Below are positions 1-5,833 of a stretch of DNA of 5,833 nucleotides, in pieces (the stretch's first letter is position 1; each line of letters starts with the position of its first letter). Source of the DNA: Actinomycetota bacterium (GTDB lineage Bacteria > Actinomycetota > Actinomycetes > Nanopelagicales > Nanopelagicaceae); NCBI GenBank assembly GCA_009705235.1, contig WLCR01000074.1, positions 1 through 5,833 of the forward strand. Direction: 5' to 3'. The position numbers and the translations under genes are program-made. The notes under the pieces are model-generated. The model saw only the letters and a program-made list of their open reading frames with translations, was not told where the DNA came from and searched no databases.

Positions 1-1
1 G

Positions 2-682
2 GCTTATAACGATGAATCAGCGGAGATCGCCGGAATTGTTCGAGACATAAAGCAGTTGATTTCTGAGGGAACTCCTGCACAGGAAATTGCAATACTAGCT
101 CGCACTAACAATCAATTAAATGGCTTAGAAAAAGCGATGAACGCAGCCAACCTGCCATATCAAGTTCGCAATACGGAACGCTTCTTTGAACGCAAGGAAG
201 TTCGTGATTTCTTGAAGCAGGTTCGTACTGCGTCAGTTATTCCCACTGAAGGTGTTTCATGGCTTGATGAACTGCGCACCCTTGCTCAACCATTTTTAAC
301 TGGGGGAGCGATCGATGGAATCGCAGCGCTGCTGCATCTTGCTCGCGAACTAGATGGTGATAGCGGATTTACACCTAAGAATTTGCGAGCATACCTGCGT
401 GAAGTTGAAGATCGCGTTCAGCAGAATAATCCCCCAACAATGCCTGTTACGACCCTTGCAACACTGCATGCCGCAAAAGGTCTTGAATGGGAACGAGTAT
501 TTTTAATTGGCGTTAGCGATGGCATCTTGCCTCTTGAAAACAACAGCACCACGGGTGATCAAGCATCAATTGATGAAGAACGCCGTTTGTTCTATGTCGG
601 AATAACTCGCGCCAAATCTGATCTTCGCCTTAGTTATCGAGGAAAAGCTTCACGATTCTTGGCTGAAGCTGGTCTTGTGTAA
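2..682 (+). CDS. uvrD2: UvrD2-like superfamily 1 DNA helicase, C-terminal part (5' end outside the window)
   Basis: ATP-dependent 3'-5' DNA helicase of the UvrD/PcrA family, acting in DNA repair. The frame is open from base 2, so the protein continues leftward and no start codon is present; the TTG at 56 is internal. The 226 visible residues hold domain 2B/2A motifs: motif IV (IAILARTNNQ, 29-38), the RFFERKEV block (60-67), motif V with LHAAKGLEW (155-163), and motif VI with EERRLFYVGITRAK (192-205), which carries the conserved arginines. The HAAKGLEW form of motif V and the short 2B region point to UvrD2 rather than UvrD1/PcrA, whose motif V usually reads HTAKGLEF. The Walker A and B motifs must lie upstream. 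The protein ends about 20 residues after motif VI, so the tetracysteine and HRDC modules of mycobacterial UvrD2 are absent. It converges with dppF across a 9-bp gap. The family is certain; the UvrD2 assignment is likely. Confidence 0.88.
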   Translation, partial: AYNDESAEIAGIVRDIKQLISEGTPAQEIAILARTNNQLNGLEKAMNAANLPYQVRNTERFFERKEVRDFLKQVRTASVIPTEGVSWLDELRTLAQPFLTGGAIDGIAALLHLARELDGDSGFTPKNLRAYLREVEDRVQQNNPPTMPVTTLATLHAAKGLEWERVFLIGVSDGILPLENNSTTGDQASIDEERRLFYVGITRAKSDLRLSYRGKASRFLAEAGLV

Positions 683-691
683 TTTAGGGAA

Positions 692-1672
692 TTATTCAGG
701 GAAATGGCAAGCGACTTGAGTTTTACCAATTTGTAAAAGAGCAGGTGGCTCAATTGCACAGATCTCAGCGGCTTTCCAACAACGGGTTCTAAATCTGCAA
801 CCAGAAGGTGGATTGATTGGATTTGGAACATCACCTGTTAGTCGAATTCGCTCACGTGCACCTGTTGCATCGGGATCAGCTTCAGGGACAGCAGAGAGCA
901 GAGCTTTTGTGTATGGATGTTTTGGAGTGGCATACAAAGTATCTCGATCGGCAATTTCGACAATGTTTCCTAGGTACATCACGGCTACGCGTTGTGCAAA
1001 ATGACGGACAACAGCTAAATCGTGGGCGATAAATACAAATGTGAGACCAAAATCTTTTTGAAGATCTTTCATTAAGTTAATAATTTGTGCCTGAATTGAA
1101 ACGTCCAGTGCACTCACCGGCTCATCGGCGACGATTAACTTAGGCCGCAAAGCCAGGGCTCGGGCAATGCCGATGCGTTGGCGTTGCCCGCCAGAAAATT
1201 CATGTGGATAGCGGTTGTAGTGCTCAGGGTTTAAACCAACAATTTCGAGAATTTCTTGTACGCGCTTTTTAACTCCACCTTCGGGCGTCACTTTATTTAT
1301 TTTAAATGGAGTTGAAACAATAGTTCCGACTGTATGACGGGGATTGAGGGATGCATAAGGATCCTGAAAAATCATTTGTAACTGAGTTCTAATTGGCCTC
1401 ATCTGTGCATTTGAAAAATGCGAGATATCTTGACCTTCAAAAGTGACAGTTCCAGCAGTTGGTTCTAATAAACGTGTTATTAATCGACCAGTAGTTGACT
1501 TGCCGCATCCAGATTCACCGACGAGGCCAAGAGCTTCACCAGCTGCAACTTCGAAATTAACGCCATCGACCGCTTGAACAACATCACGTTTACCAATAAG
1601 TCCTTCACGGCCCCCAGGAAAGTGTTTGGTTAGCCCTTGAACACTCAGAATTGGATTATTTACGGATGTCAT
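692..1672 (-). CDS. dppF: Peptide ABC transporter ATP-binding protein, DppF/OppF type
   Basis: Cytoplasmic ATPase of a Dpp/Opp-family importer, pairing with DppD to power uptake. All nucleotide-binding motifs are present in 326 residues, a normal length: Walker A GESGCGKS (52-59), Q-loop Q103, signature FSGGQRQR (159-166), Walker B LIVADE (179-184), D-loop ALD (188-190) and H-loop H217. The [10 protein letters not shown] stretch (103-112) is typical of DppF/OppF. The C-terminal oligopeptide-transporter extension starts near KHPYTKALL (251-259) and has cysteines at 292, 298, 305 and 322, spaced like an iron-sulfur cluster site known from this family. The ATG overlaps the dppD stop codon as ATGA (1669-1672), and only a weak AAGG lies 13 nt upstream, so translation probably depends on coupling to dppD. 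It is the last gene of the unit. The substrate cannot be read from the ATPase. Confidence 0.96.
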   Translation of the reverse strand: MTSVNNPILSVQGLTKHFPGGREGLIGKRDVVQAVDGVNFEVAAGEALGLVGESGCGKSTTGRLITRLLEPTAGTVTFEGQDISHFSNAQMRPIRTQLQMIFQDPYASLNPRHTVGTIVSTPFKINKVTPEGGVKKRVQEILEIVGLNPEHYNRYPHEFSGGQRQRIGIARALALRPKLIVADEPVSALDVSIQAQIINLMKDLQKDFGLTFVFIAHDLAVVRHFAQRVAVMYLGNIVEIADRDTLYATPKHPYTKALLSAVPEADPDATGARERIRLTGDVPNPINPPSGCRFRTRCWKAAEICAIEPPALLQIGKTQVACHFPE

Positions 1673-2694
1673 AGTTGTGGCTCAACCTTATTGGCGAATA
1701 TGTCTTGGCGCACCTTAGCGCTCATATGGCAGCGCACCGAGTGATGCTTACCTTCTGAAACAGGAATTAACTCTGGAATTATGTTTGTGCATGCTGTTCC
1801 TACATTGTCCACATATGTGCAACGTGGGTGGAAGGCACATCCCGAAGGAACGGAAATTAAACTTGGTGGCGCACCTTGAATTGCAGTCAAAGCAAGATTT
1901 GGATCTCCAGTTAATCGTGGGATAGATGTTAAGAGACCCCACGCATATGGGTGCTGTGGCACTTGCAAAACATCTCTGACTGTTCCATATTCAATTTGCT
2001 TTCCGGCGTACATCAACAAAACATCATCGGCAGTTTCGGCAACCACACCGAGATCATGTGTAATCAAGATTATTGCCGTACCAAATTCTTTTTGGAGATC
2101 TCGTAATAATTCAAGAATTTGAGCTTGAACAGTAACATCAAGAGCTGTTGTGGGTTCATCGGCGATAAGCAACGAAGGGTTGCAAGAAAGAGCCATAGCA
2201 ATCATTGCTCTTTGGCGCATTCCTCCAGAAAATTGGTGCGGATAATCATTTACTCGCTTATGCGGCTCTGGTATTCCAACACGATCAAGCATTTCTATTG
2301 CTCGTGTCGCAGCAACTTTTTTCGAAACATCATTGTGAACTAGATAAGCCTCCGCGATTTGGTGACCAACGGTGTAGTAAGGATGCAGTGCAGCCAATGC
2401 ATCTTGAAAAATCATTGACATTGCTTTGCCACGCAGTTTACGGACCTCTGCTTCTGATGCGGAAATGATCTCATTACCATCTACCCAGATCTCACCTGAA
2501 ACTCGTGCCTTTGATCCTTTTTGCAGACCAAGAATTGCCAGGCTAGTAACCGATTTTCCAGAACCTGACTCACCAACAATTCCTAAAGTTTTCCCTTTTT
2601 CTACTGAAAATGACAGTGAGTCAACGGCTTGAACGATGCCATCCTCTGTTGGAAATGCAACAGAAAGATTCTTTACTTCTAGAAATGCGCTCAT
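1669..2694 (-). CDS. dppD: Peptide ABC transporter ATP-binding protein, DppD/OppD type
   Basis: First of two non-identical ATPases of the importer, acting at the cytoplasmic face of the DppB/DppC channel. In 341 residues it shows Walker A GESGSGKS (41-48), Q-loop Q97, signature FSGGMRQR (155-162), Walker B LLIADE (175-180), D-loop ALD (184-186) and H-loop H213. The methionine in the signature and the [12 protein letters not shown] segment (94-104) are typical of DppD/OppD. The C-terminal extension runs from QHPYAWGLL (247-255) to the end, with cysteines at 286, 292, 302 and 322 that match the family's proposed [4Fe-4S] site. Its ATG overlaps the dppB TGA stop (2691-2694, ATGA). A weak AAAGG (2705-2709) sits 10 nt upstream, so coupling to dppB is the likely main route of initiation. 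It overlaps dppF in the same way at its other end. Both ATPases look intact. Confidence 0.96.
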   Translation of the reverse strand: MSAFLEVKNLSVAFPTEDGIVQAVDSLSFSVEKGKTLGIVGESGSGKSVTSLAILGLQKGSKARVSGEIWVDGNEIISASEAEVRKLRGKAMSMIFQDALAALHPYYTVGHQIAEAYLVHNDVSKKVAATRAIEMLDRVGIPEPHKRVNDYPHQFSGGMRQRAMIAMALSCNPSLLIADEPTTALDVTVQAQILELLRDLQKEFGTAIILITHDLGVVAETADDVLLMYAGKQIEYGTVRDVLQVPQHPYAWGLLTSIPRLTGDPNLALTAIQGAPPSLISVPSGCAFHPRCTYVDNVGTACTNIIPELIPVSEGKHHSVRCHMSAKVRQDIFANKVEPQL

Positions 2695-3683
2695 GTGAGT
2701 CGTACCTTTGGATCAAGAGCGGAGTACAGTAAATCTACAACGATATTTGCAGTGATAATAAAAAATGCTGCAAACAAAACCGTTCCGGTTACGACGGGAA
2801 GATCTAAATTAGTGACAGCTTCTGTTGATAGCTTTCCCAATCCGGGAATATTAAAAACATACTCAGTGATTACAGCACCACCCAGAAGCGAACCTAGATC
2901 TAGTCCGAAGACCGTAACTATTGGGGTCATGGCGGCACGTAAAACATGTTTTAAATTGATATCGCGTGAACTCAAACCTTTGGCTCGCGCAGTGCGTACA
3001 AAATCTTCGCCCATTGTTTCGATCATTCCCGAACGTGTTAGGCGAGAATAAATCGCTGAAAGTAAGAAAGCCAAAGTGACCCAGGGCAGCACCATTTGCT
3101 TTGCCCAATCTAGAGGGTAATCAAATGGCGAGGTGTATCCCGGCATTGGTAACCAGGCCAATTTATCTACAAAAATAAACTGCAGAATTAGTCCCACAAA
3201 GTAAATCTGAAGTGAGGCAGCTGCCAAAGCAAAACCTTGGGAGGTTCTATCAATCCAAGTCCCGCGACGCAGCGCAGAGAGAATTCCGCTTGAAAGTCCA
3301 ATAAGCAGCCAGAGAATCGAGGCACCCACTGCAATAGAAAGTGTTGCTGGCAAGCGGTCAACAAGTAGTTCAGTTACCGGTAAATCAGTTTGATATGAAT
3401 ATCCAAGACATGGAGCACCACACTCACGCGCAGCATCTGTATTTTCTAGATATGTCCGGCCGACAAATATTCCTTTTATAAAGCGCCCATATTGAACGGG
3501 CAAGGATTGATCAAGTTCAAGTGCAACTTGAATTCGAGCAACCAATTCTGGGGTACACGATTTTCCACAGGCTAGGCGAGCTGGATCTGAAGGAAGAATG
3601 TAGAAAATTGCAAAAACAATCGCAGAGACGATTCCAAGCACGAGCGTTCCACTTACTACGCGTCGTAATGTGTACTTGAGCAT
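2691..3683 (-). CDS. dppB: Peptide ABC transporter permease, DppB/OppB type
   Basis: One of the two membrane subunits that form the translocation channel. The 330 residues give about six membrane segments (roughly 9-31, 112-138, 149-171, 197-215, 251-275, 299-320), the usual DppB count and length. The EAA-type loop that docks on the ATPase is seen at 226-249 (EDFVRTARAKG, then LKHVLR), and the C-terminus LDPKVRLT is typical. Residues 32-110 form the large extracytoplasmic loop after segment 1, with two CxxxC pairs (C39/C43 and C88/C92), which could form disulfides. The ATG start is supported by a strong Shine-Dalgarno sequence (3688-3695) and by a hydrophobic segment beginning at residue 9. 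It follows dppA after 133 bp containing a hairpin, and overlaps dppD by 4 bp. Its partner channel subunit is probably the DppC whose end is at the right edge of the window. Confidence 0.95.
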   Translation of the reverse strand: MLKYTLRRVVSGTLVLGIVSAIVFAIFYILPSDPARLACGKSCTPELVARIQVALELDQSLPVQYGRFIKGIFVGRTYLENTDAARECGAPCLGYSYQTDLPVTELLVDRLPATLSIAVGASILWLLIGLSSGILSALRRGTWIDRTSQGFALAAASLQIYFVGLILQFIFVDKLAWLPMPGYTSPFDYPLDWAKQMVLPWVTLAFLLSAIYSRLTRSGMIETMGEDFVRTARAKGLSSRDINLKHVLRAAMTPIVTVFGLDLGSLLGGAVITEYVFNIPGLGKLSTEAVTNLDLPVVTGTVLFAAFFIITANIVVDLLYSALDPKVRLT

Positions 3684-3687
3684 CGAT

Positions 3688-3695
3688 CTCCCCTT
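3688..3695 (-). promoter_or_regulatory. Ribosome binding site of dppB
   Basis: On the minus strand AAGGGGAG lies 4 nt before the dppB ATG, with the GG core about 6 nt away. It is the strongest Shine-Dalgarno sequence in the window and fixes the dppB start. The unit downstream of the hairpin therefore has its own entry point for ribosomes, while dppD and dppF appear to rely on overlap coupling. Confidence 0.75.
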
Positions 3696-3759
3696 CTTTT
3701 AGAGTTTTAGAACTTTAACGTAATCAATTCTGATCTTTATCTTAATTAATCTAGTAGTA

Positions 3760-3797
3760 CTTAAGTGGGGATGAATGTATGTCCATCCCCACTTAAG
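3760..3797 (-). terminator. Perfect 14-bp hairpin between dppA and dppB (attenuator or mRNA 3' stabiliser)
   Basis: The arms CTTAAGTGGGGATG (3760-3773) and CATCCCCACTTAAG (3784-3797) are perfect inverse complements around a 10-nt loop. On the minus strand the stem starts 19 nt after the dppA stop codon. The sequence following the stem is AT-rich but begins TACTACTAG, so there is no proper U-tract and a classical Rho-independent terminator is not shown. In binding-protein operons a stem at this place usually ends part of the transcripts or blocks 3' decay, giving more binding protein than permease. The inverted repeat is seen directly; the role is inferred. A dyad operator for a DNA-binding protein is the main alternative. 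Confidence 0.7.
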
Positions 3798-3816
3798 CGA
3801 TTACTAATTTAGGTAA

Positions 3817-5535
3817 TTACTTCTTTACGTAAGCACCTAAAACGCTGAGTGTGGAATATCCACCATCAACCTGTAGTCCGCCAACCTTTGAACCAGCCAT
3901 GTAGTGAGAAGTTTCAAAGTAGACAGAGACGTGAGCAGCTTTATCAACGATCAAAGACTGCTCAATGTCGCCCAAGATTTTTTCCTGAGCAGCTGTTGCT
4001 GATTTGTCAGCCTTTAGGAAGAGTGCCTGCAAGTCAGCAAACTCTCCACGTGACTGATTACTCTTAGCATCTTCTGGAGTCATTGTGCGAGCATCAAATA
4101 GTGCATAAACAATTCCTGAAGCCGCAGCCCAGTCAAATGCCCATGATGTCTGAATGATGTCTGGCTCATTTGCTACACCACGCTTTGCAGCAGGTGTATA
4201 GAAGTCAGATGAAGGGTACTTATCCATGATTACAGTGAATCCTGCAGCCTTAAGGCTCTGCTCAAGTGCAGCAGCGCGAAGTGGCTCTACGCCACGGTCA
4301 CGGTATGCAAGACGCAATGTTGTCTTTGGATTTGTTGCCTTCGCTAGGAATGCTTTTGCTTGTTCTAATTGAGCTTCTGGCTTCTTAGAAACATCGCGAC
4401 CGCAAACATTGAAGTTACGGTAAGCAGCCTTGATTGACTTAGGAATTGTTGAGTTTGCATAAGATCCAGCAGAAGTTCCGCCAGCAGCTAGCAGGATTGA
4501 CTTGAAGTCAACTGCACACTGAATTGCTTTACGCACATTAATGTCTTTTACAGTGTCAACGTTAATTGCGTAGTAACGGTTGTACGCGCTATCGAAGTTA
4601 AATAGGCGATCCTTATACTTAGCAACATCTAGAACCTTTGAAAGGTTTGTAATGATGTTTGTATCAAATGAAACAGATGTCTTTGCGTTACCTGAATCTG
4701 AAATCAAGCTTTGCTCGATTACGTTTTGATCTGCACCAATTACAACTTTGTACTCATCTGGATAGTTCCAACGTAGTGGATCTGTCTTTGCATCCCACTG
4801 AGTGTTACGAACTAAAGTAAGTTCCTTACCGCGTGAGTAAGACTTAATCTTGTATGGACCACTTGAAAGTGGACGTAGTTCGTAGTTCTGCTTGGTGTCT
4901 TTTGCCTTAGGAATTGGTGAAAATGCACCGAAGGTAGTTACGTAAGGGAAATAAGGAACTGGGATAGCCAACTTAAAAGTAATTGCATCACCCTTGGCGT
5001 TACAAATTACAGTTGGAAGATCTTTCCCTGGCTCTGTGTATGGACCCTTGTAGTCAGTTGGATTAGCGATGAAATCCTTGGCATAGGTTGGTCCGCCATC
5101 AAGAATGTCGTCGTTGTATGAACGCATAACGCCATACTTCATATCCGCACAAGTGATTGTCTTTCCATCTTCATACTTAAGATTAGTACGAAGCTTGAAA
5201 GTCCAAGTCTTTCCACCATCTTTGGTAGTACCTAAGTCAGCAGCAACGTCAGGGACAAGATCAGTCTTTCCATTGACAGTGCGGTACTGAGTAAGTGTGC
5301 GAGTAAATAGACGGTAGAAATCGAGAGTTCCACCAACATAGTTACGAGCTGGATCAAGGTGTTCAAAATCTCCTTGGAGCAAGATAGTTACTGTTCCACC
5401 CTTTACAGCGCCCTTTATTGGAGCAACTGGAGTAGTGAACGTTGTCGCTGCATCTGCAGCATTTACCGTAAGCAGCGTCGTAGAAGCTAGTACAGCTACT
5501 CCAACACCCGCTAGGGCCTTTTTCATGAGACTCAT
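3817..5535 (-). CDS. dppA: Peptide ABC transporter substrate-binding protein, DppA/OppA type (SBP family 5)
   Basis: Exported binding protein that captures the substrate outside the membrane and delivers it to the DppB/DppC channel. The 572 residues are in the family range (E. coli DppA is 535). Residues 1-29 form a signal peptide: KK at 5-6, a hydrophobic core at 7-24, and AxA-type sites near 26 or 29. No cysteine occurs before C129, so there is no lipobox. The mature part begins with GGTVTILLQGDFEHLDPA (46-63) and has the family block DGGKTWTFKLR (106-116) followed by DGKTITCADMKYG (123-135), plus SSGPYKI (224-230) and VRKAIQCAVD (334-343). The first ATG is chosen because GAAAGGA sits 5 nt before it; the second ATG, three codons on, would be 14 nt away. 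Hairpins flank the gene on both sides. Family membership is firm; a peptide substrate is inferred. Confidence 0.95.
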   Translation of the reverse strand: MSLMKKALAGVGVAVLASTTLLTVNAADAATTFTTPVAPIKGAVKGGTVTILLQGDFEHLDPARNYVGGTLDFYRLFTRTLTQYRTVNGKTDLVPDVAADLGTTKDGGKTWTFKLRTNLKYEDGKTITCADMKYGVMRSYNDDILDGGPTYAKDFIANPTDYKGPYTEPGKDLPTVICNAKGDAITFKLAIPVPYFPYVTTFGAFSPIPKAKDTKQNYELRPLSSGPYKIKSYSRGKELTLVRNTQWDAKTDPLRWNYPDEYKVVIGADQNVIEQSLISDSGNAKTSVSFDTNIITNLSKVLDVAKYKDRLFNFDSAYNRYYAINVDTVKDINVRKAIQCAVDFKSILLAAGGTSAGSYANSTIPKSIKAAYRNFNVCGRDVSKKPEAQLEQAKAFLAKATNPKTTLRLAYRDRGVEPLRAAALEQSLKAAGFTVIMDKYPSSDFYTPAAKRGVANEPDIIQTSWAFDWAAASGIVYALFDARTMTPEDAKSNQSRGEFADLQALFLKADKSATAAQEKILGDIEQSLIVDKAAHVSVYFETSHYMAGSKVGGLQVDGGYSTLSVLGAYVKK

Positions 5536-5540
5536 TTGAG

Positions 5541-5547
5541 TCCTTTC
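5541..5547 (-). promoter_or_regulatory. Ribosome binding site of dppA
   Basis: GAAAGGA on the minus strand, 5 nt before the first ATG (5533-5535). It decides between two candidate starts, since the second ATG at 5524-5526 would have a 14-nt spacer. The choice adds only Met-Ser-Leu ahead of the signal peptide. Confidence 0.72.
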
Positions 5548-5570
5548 TTATCGATTGGGGGTCTTTTGCG

Positions 5571-5595
5571 CCCGATAGTCATATGTTCTATCGGG
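5571..5595 (-). repeat. 8-bp inverted repeat overlapping the dppC stop codon, upstream of dppA
   Basis: CCCGATAG (5571-5578) and CTATCGGG (5588-5595) are perfect inverse complements around a 9-nt loop. On the minus strand the first arm contains the last dppC codon and its TAG stop, and the stem ends 23 nt before the dppA ribosome binding site. No T-run follows, so it is not a standard terminator. Possible roles are an RNA processing or stabilising hairpin at the 5' side of dppA mRNA, or an operator dyad. The repeat is seen; its function is not known. Confidence 0.5.
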
Positions 5596-5833
5596 AACTC
5601 CGTGGGTCTAACGCATCGCGAACACTGTCGCCGAGAAGATTGAATGCTAAAACTAAAAGAAAAAGTCCAAAGCCTGGAATAAATGTATACGTGGGATCGA
5701 CGCTATAGAAAGGCATTGAAGCCAGAAGCATTGCTCCCCAATCCGACGTTGGATCAATTACTCCAGCTCCGAGAAATGTTAGTGCTGCTTCAGCTGTAAT
5801 CATTGTAGGAATATTTAAGGCAACTGTTACCAA
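5588..5833 (-). CDS. dppC: Peptide ABC transporter permease, DppC/OppC type, C-terminal 81 residues (5' end outside the window)
   Basis: C-terminal part of the second channel subunit. The frame is open to the right edge, and the TTG at 5831-5833 is only the first codon in view, not a start. Residues 13-23 (TAEAALTFLGA) match the conserved EAxLSFLG stretch of DppC/OppC. They are followed by DPTSDWGAML (27-36), a last hydrophobic segment (about 51-67, FIPGFGLFLLVLAFNLL), and the family C-terminus LGDSVRDALDP (67-77). The N-terminal membrane segments and the EAA docking loop lie outside. The stop TAG is within an inverted repeat and only 52 bp before dppA. No other C-type permease occurs downstream, so this is probably the partner of DppB although it is encoded ahead of dppA. 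It could instead end a separate upstream permease set. Confidence 0.92.
   Translation of the reverse strand: MVTVALNIPTMITAEAALTFLGAGVIDPTSDWGAMLLASMPFYSVDPTYTFIPGFGLFLLVLAFNLLGDSVRDALDPRSSR

Larger units (their letters stand above)
3684..3816. other. dppA-dppB intergenic region, 133 bp, AT-rich
   Basis: The longest non-coding stretch in the window. It holds the 14-bp hairpin next to dppA and the dppB ribosome binding site next to dppB. The roughly 60 bp between them is very AT-rich. I see no convincing -35/-10 pair there at a usable distance from dppB and no small gene, so dppB is probably expressed by read-through past the hairpin, though a promoter without clear consensus cannot be excluded. 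Confidence 0.6.

Noticed and set aside
56..58. TTG as the start codon of the helicase gene
   Set aside because: The frame is open to base 2 and the upstream residues continue the helicase sequence ahead of motif IV; a start here would leave a protein without Walker motifs.
721..738. Inverted repeat TTTTAC/GTAAAA near the dppF 3' end as a terminator
   Set aside because: A 6-bp AT-rich stem inside conserved dppF codons and without a T-run; expected by chance.
634..834. 66-codon open frame on the minus strand spanning the helicase-dppF junction
   Set aside because: It overlaps the helicase C-terminus antisense and the conserved dppF C-terminus in another frame, and shows no family resemblance.
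2695..3051. 118-codon open frame on the plus strand
   Set aside because: It lies wholly antisense to dppB, whose membrane segments and EAA loop are clear, and its translation is rich in Ser, Arg and Thr with no recognisable domain.
3696..3730. Possible promoter for dppB (TTGATT, 18-bp spacer, TCTAAA on the minus strand)
   Set aside because: Only 4 of 6 matches in each box, in very AT-rich DNA, and the -10 box would lie so close to the ribosome binding site that transcription would start inside it.
3849..4067. Plus-strand open frame opposite the end of dppA
   Set aside because: A shadow of dppA; Gln/Pro/Arg-rich translation with no domain.
5588..5833. A separate small 81-residue membrane protein starting at TTG 5831-5833
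   Set aside because: The codon is at the window edge, and the residues match the C-terminal end of DppC, so it is a truncated view of a longer gene.

Overview
The window looks like ordinary chromosome from a low- to mid-GC actinobacterium. The partial helicase at the left end resembles UvrD2, an actinobacterial helicase, and the transporter proteins resemble actinobacterial peptide-permease components, yet the DNA is fairly AT-rich with short gaps. This would fit a streamlined aquatic lineage such as the freshwater acI group (Nanopelagicales). The taxonomic guess is inference from protein motifs and base composition, without any database search.

Layout: (1) Bases 2-682, plus strand: the C-terminal part of a UvrD2-like superfamily 1 DNA helicase, cut by the left edge. 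(2) Bases 692-5833, minus strand, read right to left: the 3' end of a DppC-type permease (cut by the right edge), a DppA-type solute-binding protein, a DppB-type permease, and two ATPases, DppD and DppF. The helicase and dppF converge with only 9 bp between their stop codons. No tRNA, rRNA, CRISPR array, insertion sequence or attachment site is visible.

Together the minus-strand genes encode a complete peptide/nickel-family (Dpp/Opp) ABC importer: an exported binding protein, two membrane subunits and two different ATPases. dppB-dppD and dppD-dppF are joined by 4-base ATGA overlaps, so these three are probably translated as a coupled unit. dppA is set apart by two inverted repeats: an 8-bp stem overlapping the dppC stop codon, and a perfect 14-bp stem 19 nt after the dppA stop codon. 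This is the arrangement expected where the binding protein must be made in excess over the membrane complex. The gene order C-A-B-D-F differs from the common A-B-C-D-F order. The substrate cannot be told from sequence; di- or oligopeptides are the default expectation.

I found no evidence of a novel system. The points most worth a second look are the dppA-dppB hairpin, a binding protein with no lipobox, a UvrD2-like helicase ending right after motif VI, and cysteine sets in DppB, DppD and DppF.
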